Source of the DNA: Hemileia vastatrix
Taxonomy: Eukaryota > Basidiomycota > Pucciniomycetes > Pucciniales > Zaghouaniaceae
Direction: 5' to 3'
Assembly (NCBI GenBank): GCA_030280995.1
Contig: JASXTE010000007.1
Span: 10,755,001-10,819,000 of the forward strand
Length of the DNA stretch: 64,000 nucleotides
Part shown: positions 55,074-64,000 of the stretch, in pieces
Numbering within the stretch: position 1 is the stretch's first letter
How the letters are laid out: each line of letters starts with the position of its first letter
Translations under genes and position numbers: made by a program
Notes under the pieces: generated by a model
Seen by the model: the letters and a program-made list of their open reading frames with translations, nothing else
Told to the model about the DNA's origin: nothing
Databases searched by the model: none

Positions 55074-57475
55074 CAACAAGAGAAAAACGACCTGTATCTT
55101 TAATGAGTCTTATTGTTGGTGACTTTGGTGGACCTATGGATCCCATAGTCAATGGTGCTAGATGGGCTGCTATGTTTAGAGAAAGTTCAACCTTGTATGG
55201 AAAAGTTTTCTTGCTCAAAGCCAAAAAAGATTCTACTTCAACTTTTTTTCCTTTTATATAAAGTTGGAGAATGTCACTGGAAAAAACTTCAAGCTCTAAG
55301 GACAGATGTAGGAGAAGTGAATGGTAAACAGATGGCTCAAATACTAAAAGAAATTGGAGCAACTCATGAAATTTCTTGTCCTTACCATCATGGGAAAAAA
55401 AGCACAGCTGAATGTTTCAACTGCACTTTTTGTGACATTGAAAACAGGATTCTTCTTGCTAGTAAGCTACCTGAATGTTTCTGGAGACTAGCTTACAAAT
55501 GGAAAACTCATGTTCACAATTGACTCCCAAATGCCAAAACTGGCGACAAAACTCCGTTAAATCTGATGCATAACTGTGACCCCAACTACTCTAATTTTCA
55601 AATCTTTTGTGAAACTTCTTATGTTTATATCTACAAGGAAACTCAAAGAAAACTTGTTTAAGAGCTCTTATTTTTAAGTGTGTGGGTGACTCCTTGAAAA
55701 ATGCTGGTTGGATTTTTTGACATGAAGAAACAAACACATTTTTTGAATCTGCAATGGCAAAATTCTCTGGTGTCAACCTCCCAGTTCATGATGCTGCTCT
55801 TCAAGCACCACCTGCTAATCCACCATCCAAAGGGTTTCTTGGTAACATCCTCAATAATTTGAAACTTGGTGATCCCAAAGATAAAGAAACTCTTCTTTCT
55901 CAAGAATAAACAGTTTCTGATGTTGTCAAAAATAATATGTCTCACTCTTCTATTATTTCAATAACACACCTGCAAGCTATGCTTTCACCTGATTGCCAAA
56001 AATGGGAAAAATCTTGCAAAAGAGAACTGGACAACATGAAAGACATGAATGTGTGGTATGAAGAGAAAGTTCCTCATGGTGCCAAGATCACAAATGCTAA
56101 ATGAATTTTTACTATCAACAATTATTCTTCAACATATCGAACTTACAAGGCTTATTATGTGGCAAAAGGTTTTCTTCAGAAATATAGGAGTGAATTCACT
56201 GAAACTTTTGCCTGAAAGCATTCTCTTTTAAACCTTGAAGCTTATCATCAGTGGCAAGTCAAATCATTTGATGTCACAGAAGCCTATCTCCAAATTCCAA
56301 TTGATGAAGCCATATCAGTGCTTCCTCCTGAAGGCTATCAACAATAGGATAAAGACAATGCTCTCCATATGAAGAAGGCCCTCTATAGTACTAATCAAGC
56401 AGCATGATGTTGGTGACTTCTCATTTCCAGAAAATTGGATGAGCTGTGTTATAAAGCTAGTCATTATCAAAAAAGTTTTTATGTTCTTTGGAAAAAAAAA
56501 TTCTTTGGGTGTTGTGTAGATTCACATGGATGATGGAATTGTGACTGGAAGTAGTGAAGAGGTTTTGAAAGAGTTAGAGGATGGTTTGGATGGTTCTCTG
56601 AAGGTAGAGTGGACTGAAAAGTAGATGGAATAGTTGGTTTTAGCATCAAAGAAGTTCCAGAAGGACTTGATCCCAAAAAGGTTTCTGCTCATTGAGAATA
56701 TTCTGAGGACACACAACCCATCTGCTCTTACAACTTAGTTGCCTTTTCCTCAACATCTGACAATTCAAACAGCAAAAGATGAAGAAGAAGCAGTGGACAT
56801 CACAAAATATCTTTCAATTTTTGGTTCTCTCAGTTATGTGGCAGTTGCAGCCAGGCCTGACCTTTCTTTTCCAGTCAATTTTCTAGAAAGATTCTCATCT
56901 AAAACAAACTCAACAAATTTGACTGTCCTTAACTAACTTTTGTGCTACGTTCAACATACTGCAAGACTTTCTATTCATCTTCACCCTGACTGTTTTGTCC
57001 CCCTTTAATTACATTCTTTTACTGATTCAACTTAGAAAAACAAAGAGTTCTCAAGAGCACAATCTGGTCATCTTCTACTTCTTAATGATTGACCTGTTGT
57101 ATGGAAATCAGGACGTCAACTTACTTTCAGTGATTCCTCTATGTCTGCTGAATATGTTACTCTCAGTGGTGGTATGAAAGATGTTATTTGGATATCAAAT
57201 CTGCTCAAGGATCTCTTTCATGAATTCCCACCTGTCAAGCTTTACTGTGACAACAAAGGGGAAGTTTCCAATTCAAAGTACAACCCTGGTAACAAACTTA
57301 CTAGGCATATTTATCAATGTCATTATTTGGGTGAATGAGCAACTCTTCCTCAAGAAAGCATCTCTGGAGTGGATACTGACGTCTTAAATGAGTGCTGATA
57401 TTCTTGCTAAATCACTGGTCCCAACTCTCACTTTTCATATGAGGAAAGATATGTGTGTGGTAAATAAATAACAAT
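55074..57475 (+). pseudogene. Copia pol remnant: integrase, RT, RNase H
   Basis: The integrase starts at 55077 (REKRPVSLMSLIVGDFGGPM) and continues in broken frames to CPYHHGKKSTAECFNCTF and SKLPECFWRLAYKWKTHVHN at 55523. The RT lies at about 55930-56700 (LDNMKDMNVWYEEKVPHGAK, FDVTEAYLQIPIDEAISVLP, KKALYSTNQAA and a degenerate catalytic region near 56520). RNase H lies at about 56790-57470 (FGSLSYVAVAARPDLSFPVN, YVTLSGGMKDVIWISNLLKD, ADILAKSL). The order integrase before RT is that of Ty1/Copia. Stops are scattered throughout. Confidence 0.85.
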
Positions 57476-57660
57476 AAAAATAAAAAACTAACATAAAAAT
57501 AAAAAAAAACTCTACCACTAATGAATTCTTTATTTGTTTTAGCTTATTTTAATGTGAGACTGAAGGAACATGGTTAATGGTTTTGGAGTTGGTAATGATG
57601 ATTGGATAAAAGTTGGCTGGGAGGAAACAAAGAAGTGGAGATGGATACTTGGAAATAACT

Positions 57661-57671
57661 AAGTGGGGGGA
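57661..57671 (+). promoter_or_regulatory. Copia polypurine tract
   Basis: AAGTGGGGGGA stands directly before the TG of the 3' LTR, the usual plus-strand priming site. Confidence 0.7.
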
Positions 57672-57838
57672 TGTTTAGTAGTTAAGCTTATGTACTTAGT
57701 TATTGTGAGTAAAACATGCTGCAGCTGCATCCAGGATCTTGGGTTATTTCCCAAGTCCTGAATACTGATACTGTGCATGAGGTAAGTAAAACAAATATTA
57801 GTTATTTCCAGAGTCCGGAGTACTGATACTGTGCAACA
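57672..57838 (+). repeat. Copia 3' LTR
   Basis: A 167-bp repeat starting TGTTTAGTAGTTAAGC and ending ACTGTGCAACA. It is 58 bp longer than the 5' LTR because its last part (GATACTGTGCA and AGTTATTTCC...AGTCC) is partly duplicated. It is followed by the duplication CTAAT. Confidence 0.8.
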
Positions 57839-57843
57839 CTAAT

Positions 57844-60800
57844 TTAATTATAAAGTGCATTGAACTTGTTATATGCACTAATTTCATTAATAAACTCAAA
57901 CTTGGCACTTAAATTCACTACCATACTTAAATTTGCCTAAATAGCTGAAAGAAATAACCGTGATAGCACCTTCCAAGGACTGCATGTAGTAACCCCACAT
58001 TCAACATCTTTTTTTGAGGTTTCTCAGTGGTTTCTCAGACAATTTTGGTCATTTTTGAGTGGATATTTCACATAGTATAATGACACAAGCAGCCCCATCA
58101 TTTCTAATGTTTTCACCTGTAATATTGTGTAATATTTAGTGTTATTATTTCCATTTTAGTCTTTTATTTTAACGTATTACATACATATATTCTCTTTTTT
58201 ACTTATTCTTTTATTTTTGATGGATTATCCCTGTTATTACAGAATTTTGGCCGGTTATTTTATAAAATTATGTTATTAGTTAATTCTAATGTTGATGGAA
58301 AGTTCTATTAGTTAGAATGAGGTGTCATTAGCCATGGATTGGACTAGTACATCAAGTGGGAACATTGAGGAATTATTGGGTATAAAAGAAGGGGGTTTTG
58401 GTCTTATTTTCTACATTCTTTATCATTTCAATTAAATCATATAACCCTTACAATTACAATACATCCCATTAGTACTGTTAAAGTCTTTGAATAATGTTTG
58501 AATTATATTTCTCTATTTTTCTACCAACTTAAAGATTGCAAAACATTTATAATTATTTAGATTAAAATTACTGAAACCCTTATATTGAGAGATATCTTCA
58601 TACATATTGGATTTACACTACAGTATTCATATAGAACCACTTAATATCTTTTAGAAAACTGACTAATCAATCCATTCAAGTATCTGTACTTGAATTCAGC
58701 TTGAAAGGGGGCGTAGTATAATGATAATTAATAGACTAATCATTTTGTCAATATTAATTCCCTCTTTCAGCTCTCAACTTTTGTGTAATTTTCACATTGA
58801 TTTAGAATATCAAAACAACTTATTTTTCACCAATATATTTGAAAAATTAAAAATGTTCCTTTCTGAAAATTTATTCATAATTTATGATACTATATTCTAT
58901 AATCTGGCTACAAAAGAAGCAAAGTAACTAAAATTTAAGTTTGATACAACAAGTGTTACCTTAAAAGTGAATTGCACTTCCAAAAAACTTTACCAAAACA
59001 CATACACCACACAATACAGAGGGCTGACTTGCTAGTGAGTCTGCAACCTTGGACCCAAACTCACCACAGATTGAACACACATTGAGATATTGATAAAAGA
59101 ACCATACAATCAGGGATGAACACCACTCATCAGAACAGTTTCAGTAGGGTGTTCAAGTAGAGTTTAGTATTGGTTCAGTATGAGTTCAGTCTGAGTTTCA
59201 TCTGAGTTCAGGTTGAGGACTTGCTAACAAGTACACCCTCTATATTGTGTAGTGATTTAATTATAGATTAAATTTGATGAATCTCAGTCTCAAAAATGAT
59301 TCATTTGTGACAATGTGGTACACATCTCACAGTTATGCAGCAAAAGTCTCAGTTTTGCAGCAAAAAGGTTCAATTCTCAAAGGTGCAACAATGGGGTTTT
59401 CAGGTGGGATGGTTACAGAAGTGCAACTATGGAATATTCAAAGAGCAAGAAAAGATAGACTCTATGCGCACACATTATTTAGGGTCAGAAAGGATATACA
59501 AGTGGTGCTGAGTAAAGAATAGAGGAAAATGCATAACTGGACTATATGATTAAAGGGTATGGTATGTACTTTTGAGAGCTATGGTTAGCGCTAGATGCAT
59601 ACTATAAACATAAGGAACAGAGACAAGAATTGGCTTGAAAAAAATTAAGCCTTAGATAAGGATAAAGCCTTTTAGGAAAAGTGGTGTTCACCAACCAAGA
59701 TGAAAAACACATCAAGGAAAGAAGGTAGTTCTAGGAAGACAAATAGGTTGCAAGTTGAACTTAAAAAAAGGATAGCAGGTAAGATCTGAAATAAGTAAGT
59801 CATTTTCTTAGTGCAGAAAGTTTCACTTTTAGCAGGGACTCATGTGGTGAGAGTTGGTTAGACAATAGGTATGAAGGTGGTACAGTACCTTTTATTTAAG
59901 TCAGGAATCTCAGGAAACTTAGGGTATGTACAGGAGAGTGGTGTATCAGGCACTAATAGTAGTTTTTTCTAGATGTTTCACACGCTGTTAGAACCAAGAC
60001 TTACGCAACAATTGTACATAGACTAATGAGATACTTAGATACCATTTGATATGCTTGTATAGTGCTAAAATTATGTAGGAGACCAAGTAGGGGGAAGGTT
60101 CATAGGGATAGGACACTGAACATATAGGTGTATCTAAACAGCACTCATCTTTTAAAAAGAGGAAAGAGAGAGCTAGTGAATAATTAGCAGTAGATATTTT
60201 TCTTTTGGATAAAAGTTGAAATAAATATATTTTATTTTTTGTACATATTGGGTGTGCATACCAGAAGTAGCACTGTAGATTTATTTAATGCTACATCAAA
60301 GATAGTATTAGATAGAGTGCTTCAAGACAGAGTGACTGGGAATACTAGAAATTATTGAGAATACATCTAGATATCATTTTGATTGCTTATTTTAAAATAT
60401 TTTTCCCCTTTTCTTTAAAAATATCTCTACAAATTTATCCTACTTTCTTCTCTGTAAAAAATAGTTAACCACACTTACAACATTTGCTTACCCTATTCTG
60501 AAAAATAGAGTTTCAGGTGCTTCTTTTTAATTTACTTTTAGCAAGGAAAATCAACCCATCTCCAATTGGTTCTATAGCTTAGTATTATAGAACAATTTTC
60601 TTTTCTACAATTGGTTTCCCAACAGTGGAAGCCCGATTGTAAGCTTGGTTAATATTTTGTTTATAATTTTTTTAGGGTTTCTTCAAGAAGCACATAATCA
60701 AGCTGGAAATTCAGAGGAAAAGTCTTAGGGTCTACAAAGAGTGTATTAAGCCATTATCAGAGGATAGTGTAGGGCTGTATTAAAAAAATATAGTCAGTAT

Positions 60801-60861
60801 AAGTTTTTAGTACTTATTGGTATATTTTATTATTATTATTTTAGTAGTTAGAAAGGGTAGA
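57844..60861. other. Region without a supported gene, probable repeat remnants
   Basis: 58310-58500 looks like an LTR promoter region (GGGTATAAAAGAAGGGGG). A purine run (58699-58712) precedes AGTATAATGATAATTAATAG. 59140-59230 carries the GAGTTCAG/TTGAGGACTTGCTAACAAG repeat. 60610-60640 (GGTTTCCCAACAGTGGAAGC) is a plausible LTR end plus primer binding site for the Gypsy element that follows. Open frames such as 58721-58927 or 59274-59522 lack family features. Confidence 0.45.
59140..59235. repeat. GAGTTCA short-period repeat, third copy
   Basis: Units resembling GAGTTCAGTCTGAGTTTCATC are followed by GACTTGCTAACAAGT. The same composite block occurs at about 19850-19930 and 26080-26175, followed in each case by ATTGTGTGGTGAT or a near match. 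Confidence 0.6.
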
Positions 60862-61818
60862 ATGGATCTTTCAGCTACTACTTCAAAAGTTATTCAGGAG
60901 AGTGCAAAATTACCCAATTCTACCTCTTTGTTACCAGCTAGGGTTTCAACAATTATCAGGTGTAAATATTAATGCTTCCAATTCTTGGGAATCAATACTC
61001 AAAATGTTTTGAGGAGTTTTGAGCAAGAGGCGGAAGTACATGGAGCATCCAATTATGAAATGGTGCACTAAGTATTTCTTTTTGTTGCTAATGTATGTAA
61101 GGACAATCTAAGAGAACTGGATGGTCAAGAGAAACGCAACTGGACAGTGCTGCAAGCACAAATGGTAATGAGATTCCCTAAACTTATTGAAGAGACTAGG
61201 TATACATCCAAGGATCTAGATGTTTTGGTAAATAGGGCAAAAGCTAAAGGGAGTGTTAGAGACCCTAAAAAATTTGATCGGATATTAGATTATTTGGTCT
61301 GTAACAAGGATTTTAGTGATAAAAGTGTGTCGTTACCTTGTTTTTTTGAGGCATTAGCACCTGAGGTTGGAGATTGGGAAAAGAGGAACCTCAATAACAA
61401 AGGAAGATTTTTTAGAAAGAAGAATGGGGACTATAAGTATCCAGGGTTGGAAAAAGTGGAAATGGCTTTTGAAGCAGAGATGAAGGTGCATCAGGTAGAT
61501 TGTTGAGAATCTAAAGCTTCTTTAGAGGATGTAAAGGTGGTGGAGGTTTTGCCAAGGTCTGGATCACCTTCCTCAGTGCCAACTCCAAAAGCTAAAGCAA
61601 CACAGAAGGATTCAAATTCTTTAATTTCAAGAATTAAAGAGTTGAAGAAGAAGTTTAGTGAAGCGGCTAGACCCAAGTCTAGATTTACTCCACAACTGTC
61701 ACAATTTTATTCTATGGTATGTTATTATTGTAATAAAGAAGGTCATAAAAGAATGAGTTGTAATGGGCTTCAAAAGGACAAAAAGGATAAAGTTATTTTT
61801 GAAATTGTACAGCGCTAA
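60862..61818 (+). pseudogene. Gag of the third Gypsy element
   Basis: It starts MDLSATTSKVIQESAKLPNS at 60862. After stops near 60970-61070 it reads NLRELDGQEKRNWTVLQAQM, a helical capsid-like region with RYTSKDLDVLVNRAKAKGSV and FDRILDYLVCNKDFSDKSV, a stop at 61504, a Lys/Ser-rich stretch, and the CCHC knuckle CYYCNKEGHKRMSC (C-x2-C-x4-H-x4-C) near 61721-61762. The end is at 61818. It packages element RNA by family role. The stops make it non-functional. Confidence 0.75.
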
Positions 61819-63525
61819 TGTTAGAGGATGGAACAAGACTTGTTATGGATAAGGATAAAGGGATGCAACCCAAGGTCTTTATCACATTAAAAAAAAGCTA
61901 TGGATGTTAAGTCCAGTAAGGGCAAGGAGCCTGCAGATAAAATCTCAAAATCAGTAAACTTTTCAGTTACTTGTGCTGTATTAGATTTTAAGTTTAAGGA
62001 AGGAGCTATTGCAGCACCACTCACGACAATGCGGTTGGGAATTTTTTCAGCAAAGCATAAGAAGATGGATCCAACATATGTTATTAGGCTAAGAAGGGCT
62101 GGAGCCAAATATGCAAATCCTGAGGATATCAAAGAAGTTGTTTATACTATGAGGGAGAATACACCACCACCACTTGAAGAGGTGGAAATGGAGGATGAAT
62201 CAGAGAATAAAATGGATTATGATATGAATCAGAATATTGAAGAACAACCATTGGAAGAACCAGAAGTAGTGCAACAAAAAGCAGTACTGCTGAAGGAATT
62301 CCAGGAGCAAGGCACAATACTCCGAATGAATCCACCAGGTATTTCTAAAACTGGAGCAAAGGAAAATCAACCTAAATGGAGGATGGAGCATCCAGTTCAC
62401 TGTGATTTTCCAAAAGCAGTGTTTGAAAACTATATTTTCAACTCCATTCGGGGTGCTGACAGCAGTAGCTCCGGATGTTACAAAAGGAATTGTGGATAAT
62501 TGCAGGATGAAAAGGGTTTCTGATTGGGCTGAGTTTGAAGTTGGAGAGCATTCATTTCATTTAGTTGTTGTATTTCTTAGGGCGCCACATTACGCAGGTC
62601 CTTTATGGTATTTAACAATTACTGCAATAGGTAAGCAGATTAGAGTGTTGTTTGATACAGGTTCACAAATCAATGTGGTTTCAGTAGATGATGCTGTGGA
62701 TATAGATCTTACAGTAAAAGATGGTTAAGGTAGTGTCACAGAAATTGGTGAAGGTAAGTTACCTGTTATAGGAGTAGTAGAGTATGTGCACACTAGAGTT
62801 TCAGGAGAAATGATGTATATTCATTTTTATATTCCAATGGGCATAGTTGAGCCAGTTTTAGGAGCACCATTTTTGATGAATTATTCTGAAACTATTGATT
62901 ATTGCTTGAATATAACTATTAAAATTAGGATTATGGGTGACAATGGTATTCCAGTGACACCAGTCTTAGTAGCACCTAAAGATGGTGGCTGGGAAACTAA
63001 GTAATCTGGAGCTGCAAGGTTGGAGAAAGAAAGGGAGATTTATGAGGAAGTCTCAGATGATTATAAGGAGCCAACATTTTCCTTAGGGGATGAAATTTTT
63101 GGTTTTGCTATCTCCCATGATAAGAAACCAGATAGTAATCAATCAGTGAAACCAGAGGGGATGCCTAAAGTGGTACTTCATAGGTGTCGTGGTAAGACTA
63201 CTGTAGAGTGTATTATACCTAATCTTTTTGATTTTTTTGATTATGGATTTTGTTATACTTATATTAAAAAGAGAAGTCAAAAACAGGATGAAGGTACAAC
63301 TGAAAGTTATATTAGGAAGAGTTTAATTTTATGTAATGAAGGCAGAAGCTTGTGCTGTGTGGTGTCAAGTTATAAACCAGTAGCTGTTAAGGTTAAGCCA
63401 GTAAATATGCCAATGCAAGATTTGAATCCTCCTTTTCAGAAGCCATATCTATCTAGGAATCCTTATGATACACCTTTAATGAAGTTTCCACCTGAATTTA
63501 CCCCTAATAGTAAAACTACAACCAG
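60862..63525 (+). mobile_element. Third Ty3/Gypsy element, 5' half, decayed
   Basis: Gag with a zinc knuckle, an aspartic protease and the linker before reverse transcriptase are present; RT, RNase H and integrase are not. It differs from the chromoviruses at the left of the window in every region. The linker NPPFQKPYLSRNPYDTPLMK with PPEFTPNSKTT is, from memory of the family, characteristic of Gypsy elements abundant in rust fungi. Similarity stops at about 63525, where other sequence begins. Confidence 0.75.
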
Positions 63526-63565
63526 CTCCCATCTGAAGATAATTCTAGCACTCCTACTAATCTAG
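61900..63565 (+). pseudogene. Protease and linker region of the third Gypsy element
   Basis: An acidic segment (61900-62499) changes frame near 62420. The retropepsin core then follows, GKQIRVLFDTGSQINVVS, with the DTG active site at about 62655-62663. The flap side VEPVLGAPFLMNYSETIDYC comes after a stop at 62728. After another stop near 63002 comes an acidic stretch and the conserved pre-RT linker (PMQDLNPPFQKPYLSRNPYD). The true element sequence ends near 63525; the last codons to 63565 belong to the joined sequence. Confidence 0.7.
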
Positions 63566-63793
63566 CTAGACCTATTAGCTCAACTTTACAGTCTAAGAAA
63601 CCTTACCCATCATTAGCGCTTCTCTTCCTGTGCGCTCTTGGAAAGATATCTCTATTCAAACTAAGGCTGAATCACCTTCTTCCTCTGAACAAGAATTCAC
63701 CTTTCAACCATGCTCTGCGCCTGTACTTAATGCTGTAAGAGTGCTTTCACCTTCTGCACAGCCTTTTAATTTACTAGAAAGTAAGTTAGTCAT
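63526..63793 (+). pseudogene. Unidentified coding-like fragment
   Basis: Ser/Pro-rich reading in two frames: QLPSEDNSSTPTNLARPISS, a shift near 63611, then VRSWKDISIQTKAESPSSSE and NAVRVLSPSAQPFNLLE, up to a possible splice donor (GTAAGTTAG at 63781). Composition is less AT-rich than its surroundings. No family is recognised, and the right side is cut by the window. Confidence 0.35.
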
Positions 63794-64000
63794 TATATAG
63801 TTCTTTTATTTAATTAATTCCTAATATTATTCAATCCTAAGGTTCTAACAAATCCATTTCCTTTGGATGGGTCCTTATACCCCTTCACTTTGTTCATTCA
63901 ATGCAAATCTTCTTGTGCCTTTACCTTATTTATGACACTATGTAATCCTCCTATAATTGCTCTTCTGCGTTCTCAGATGACTAATTGAATTCTTACTATA
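63794..64000. other. Right edge, no feature
   Basis: Possibly the intron and next exon of the fragment to the left. Nothing can be supported. Confidence 0.3.

Larger units (their letters stand above)
34465..57838 (+). mobile_element. Old Ty1/Copia element interrupted by a 19-kb transposon
   Basis: LTR fragments at 34465-34573 and 57672-57838 have TG...CA ends and the 5-bp duplication CTAAT at 34460-34464 and 57839-57843. Without the 19265-bp insertion and its CAA duplication the element would be about 4.1 kb, with short LTRs. Gag and the pre-integrase zinc region precede the insertion; integrase, Copia-type RT and RNase H follow it. All frames contain stops and shifts. The LTRs differ at many positions, so the element is old, and the insertion in it is younger. 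Confidence 0.9.

Noticed and set aside
58721..58927. Small ORF MIINRLIILSILIPSFSSQL with a signal-peptide-like start, considered as a secreted effector
   Set aside because: It is a single short AT-rich frame in repeat-derived DNA, with no cysteine pattern, intron or promoter evidence.

Overview
The window is strongly AT-rich eukaryotic DNA with short spliceosomal introns (about 50-150 nt, GT-AG and one apparent GC-AG). It is dominated by transposable elements. Fungal families are represented: Ty3/Gypsy chromoviruses, a Gypsy of the kind common in rust fungi, Ty1/Copia, Tnp2-type (CACTA) transposase, and PIF/Harbinger with a Myb/SANT-like partner protein. Together they suggest a filamentous basidiomycete, plausibly a rust fungus (Pucciniales). 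That assignment is an inference. Only one ordinary host gene is recognisable, the alpha subunit of the nascent polypeptide-associated complex (30919-31714, minus strand, three exons).

Layout. 1-5098: decayed, left-truncated Ty3/Gypsy chromovirus (minus). 5106-14270: a complete, very young relative (minus) with two 1139-bp LTRs, TATAT target duplications, gag-pol with a C-terminal chromodomain, one frameshift, and an overlapping reading frame inside gag that is also present in the older copy. 14332-30562: a chain of Harbinger-family elements and MITEs with 3-bp AAT/ATT duplications, mostly decayed. It ends in one element (27036-30562) with an intact two-exon transposase and a four-copy tandem array. 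30919-31714: the NAC alpha gene. 31715-34464: no convincing gene.

34465-57838 is an old Ty1/Copia element (TSD CTAAT). Its pol gene is interrupted by a 19265-bp DNA transposon at 35809-55073, which has 36-37 bp terminal inverted repeats beginning CACAG and a CAA target duplication. Removing the insertion and one CAA restores the Copia reading frame across the junction. The transposon holds a decayed Tnp2 transposase, an unidentified ORF, a SNF2/RAD5-like helicase pseudogene, an array of alternating hairpins split by a solo LTR, and two multi-exon genes of unknown family. The cargo genes carry stops that fit C-to-T changes.

57844-60861 holds no convincing gene. 60862 to about 63525 is the 5' half of a third, differently built Ty3/Gypsy element (plus), joined abruptly to an unidentified coding-like fragment at the right edge.

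The most unusual objects are the giant CACTA-like element with its cargo, the self-symmetric array of two alternating hairpin types (about 45182-47338), and the overprinted ORF in the chromovirus gag region.
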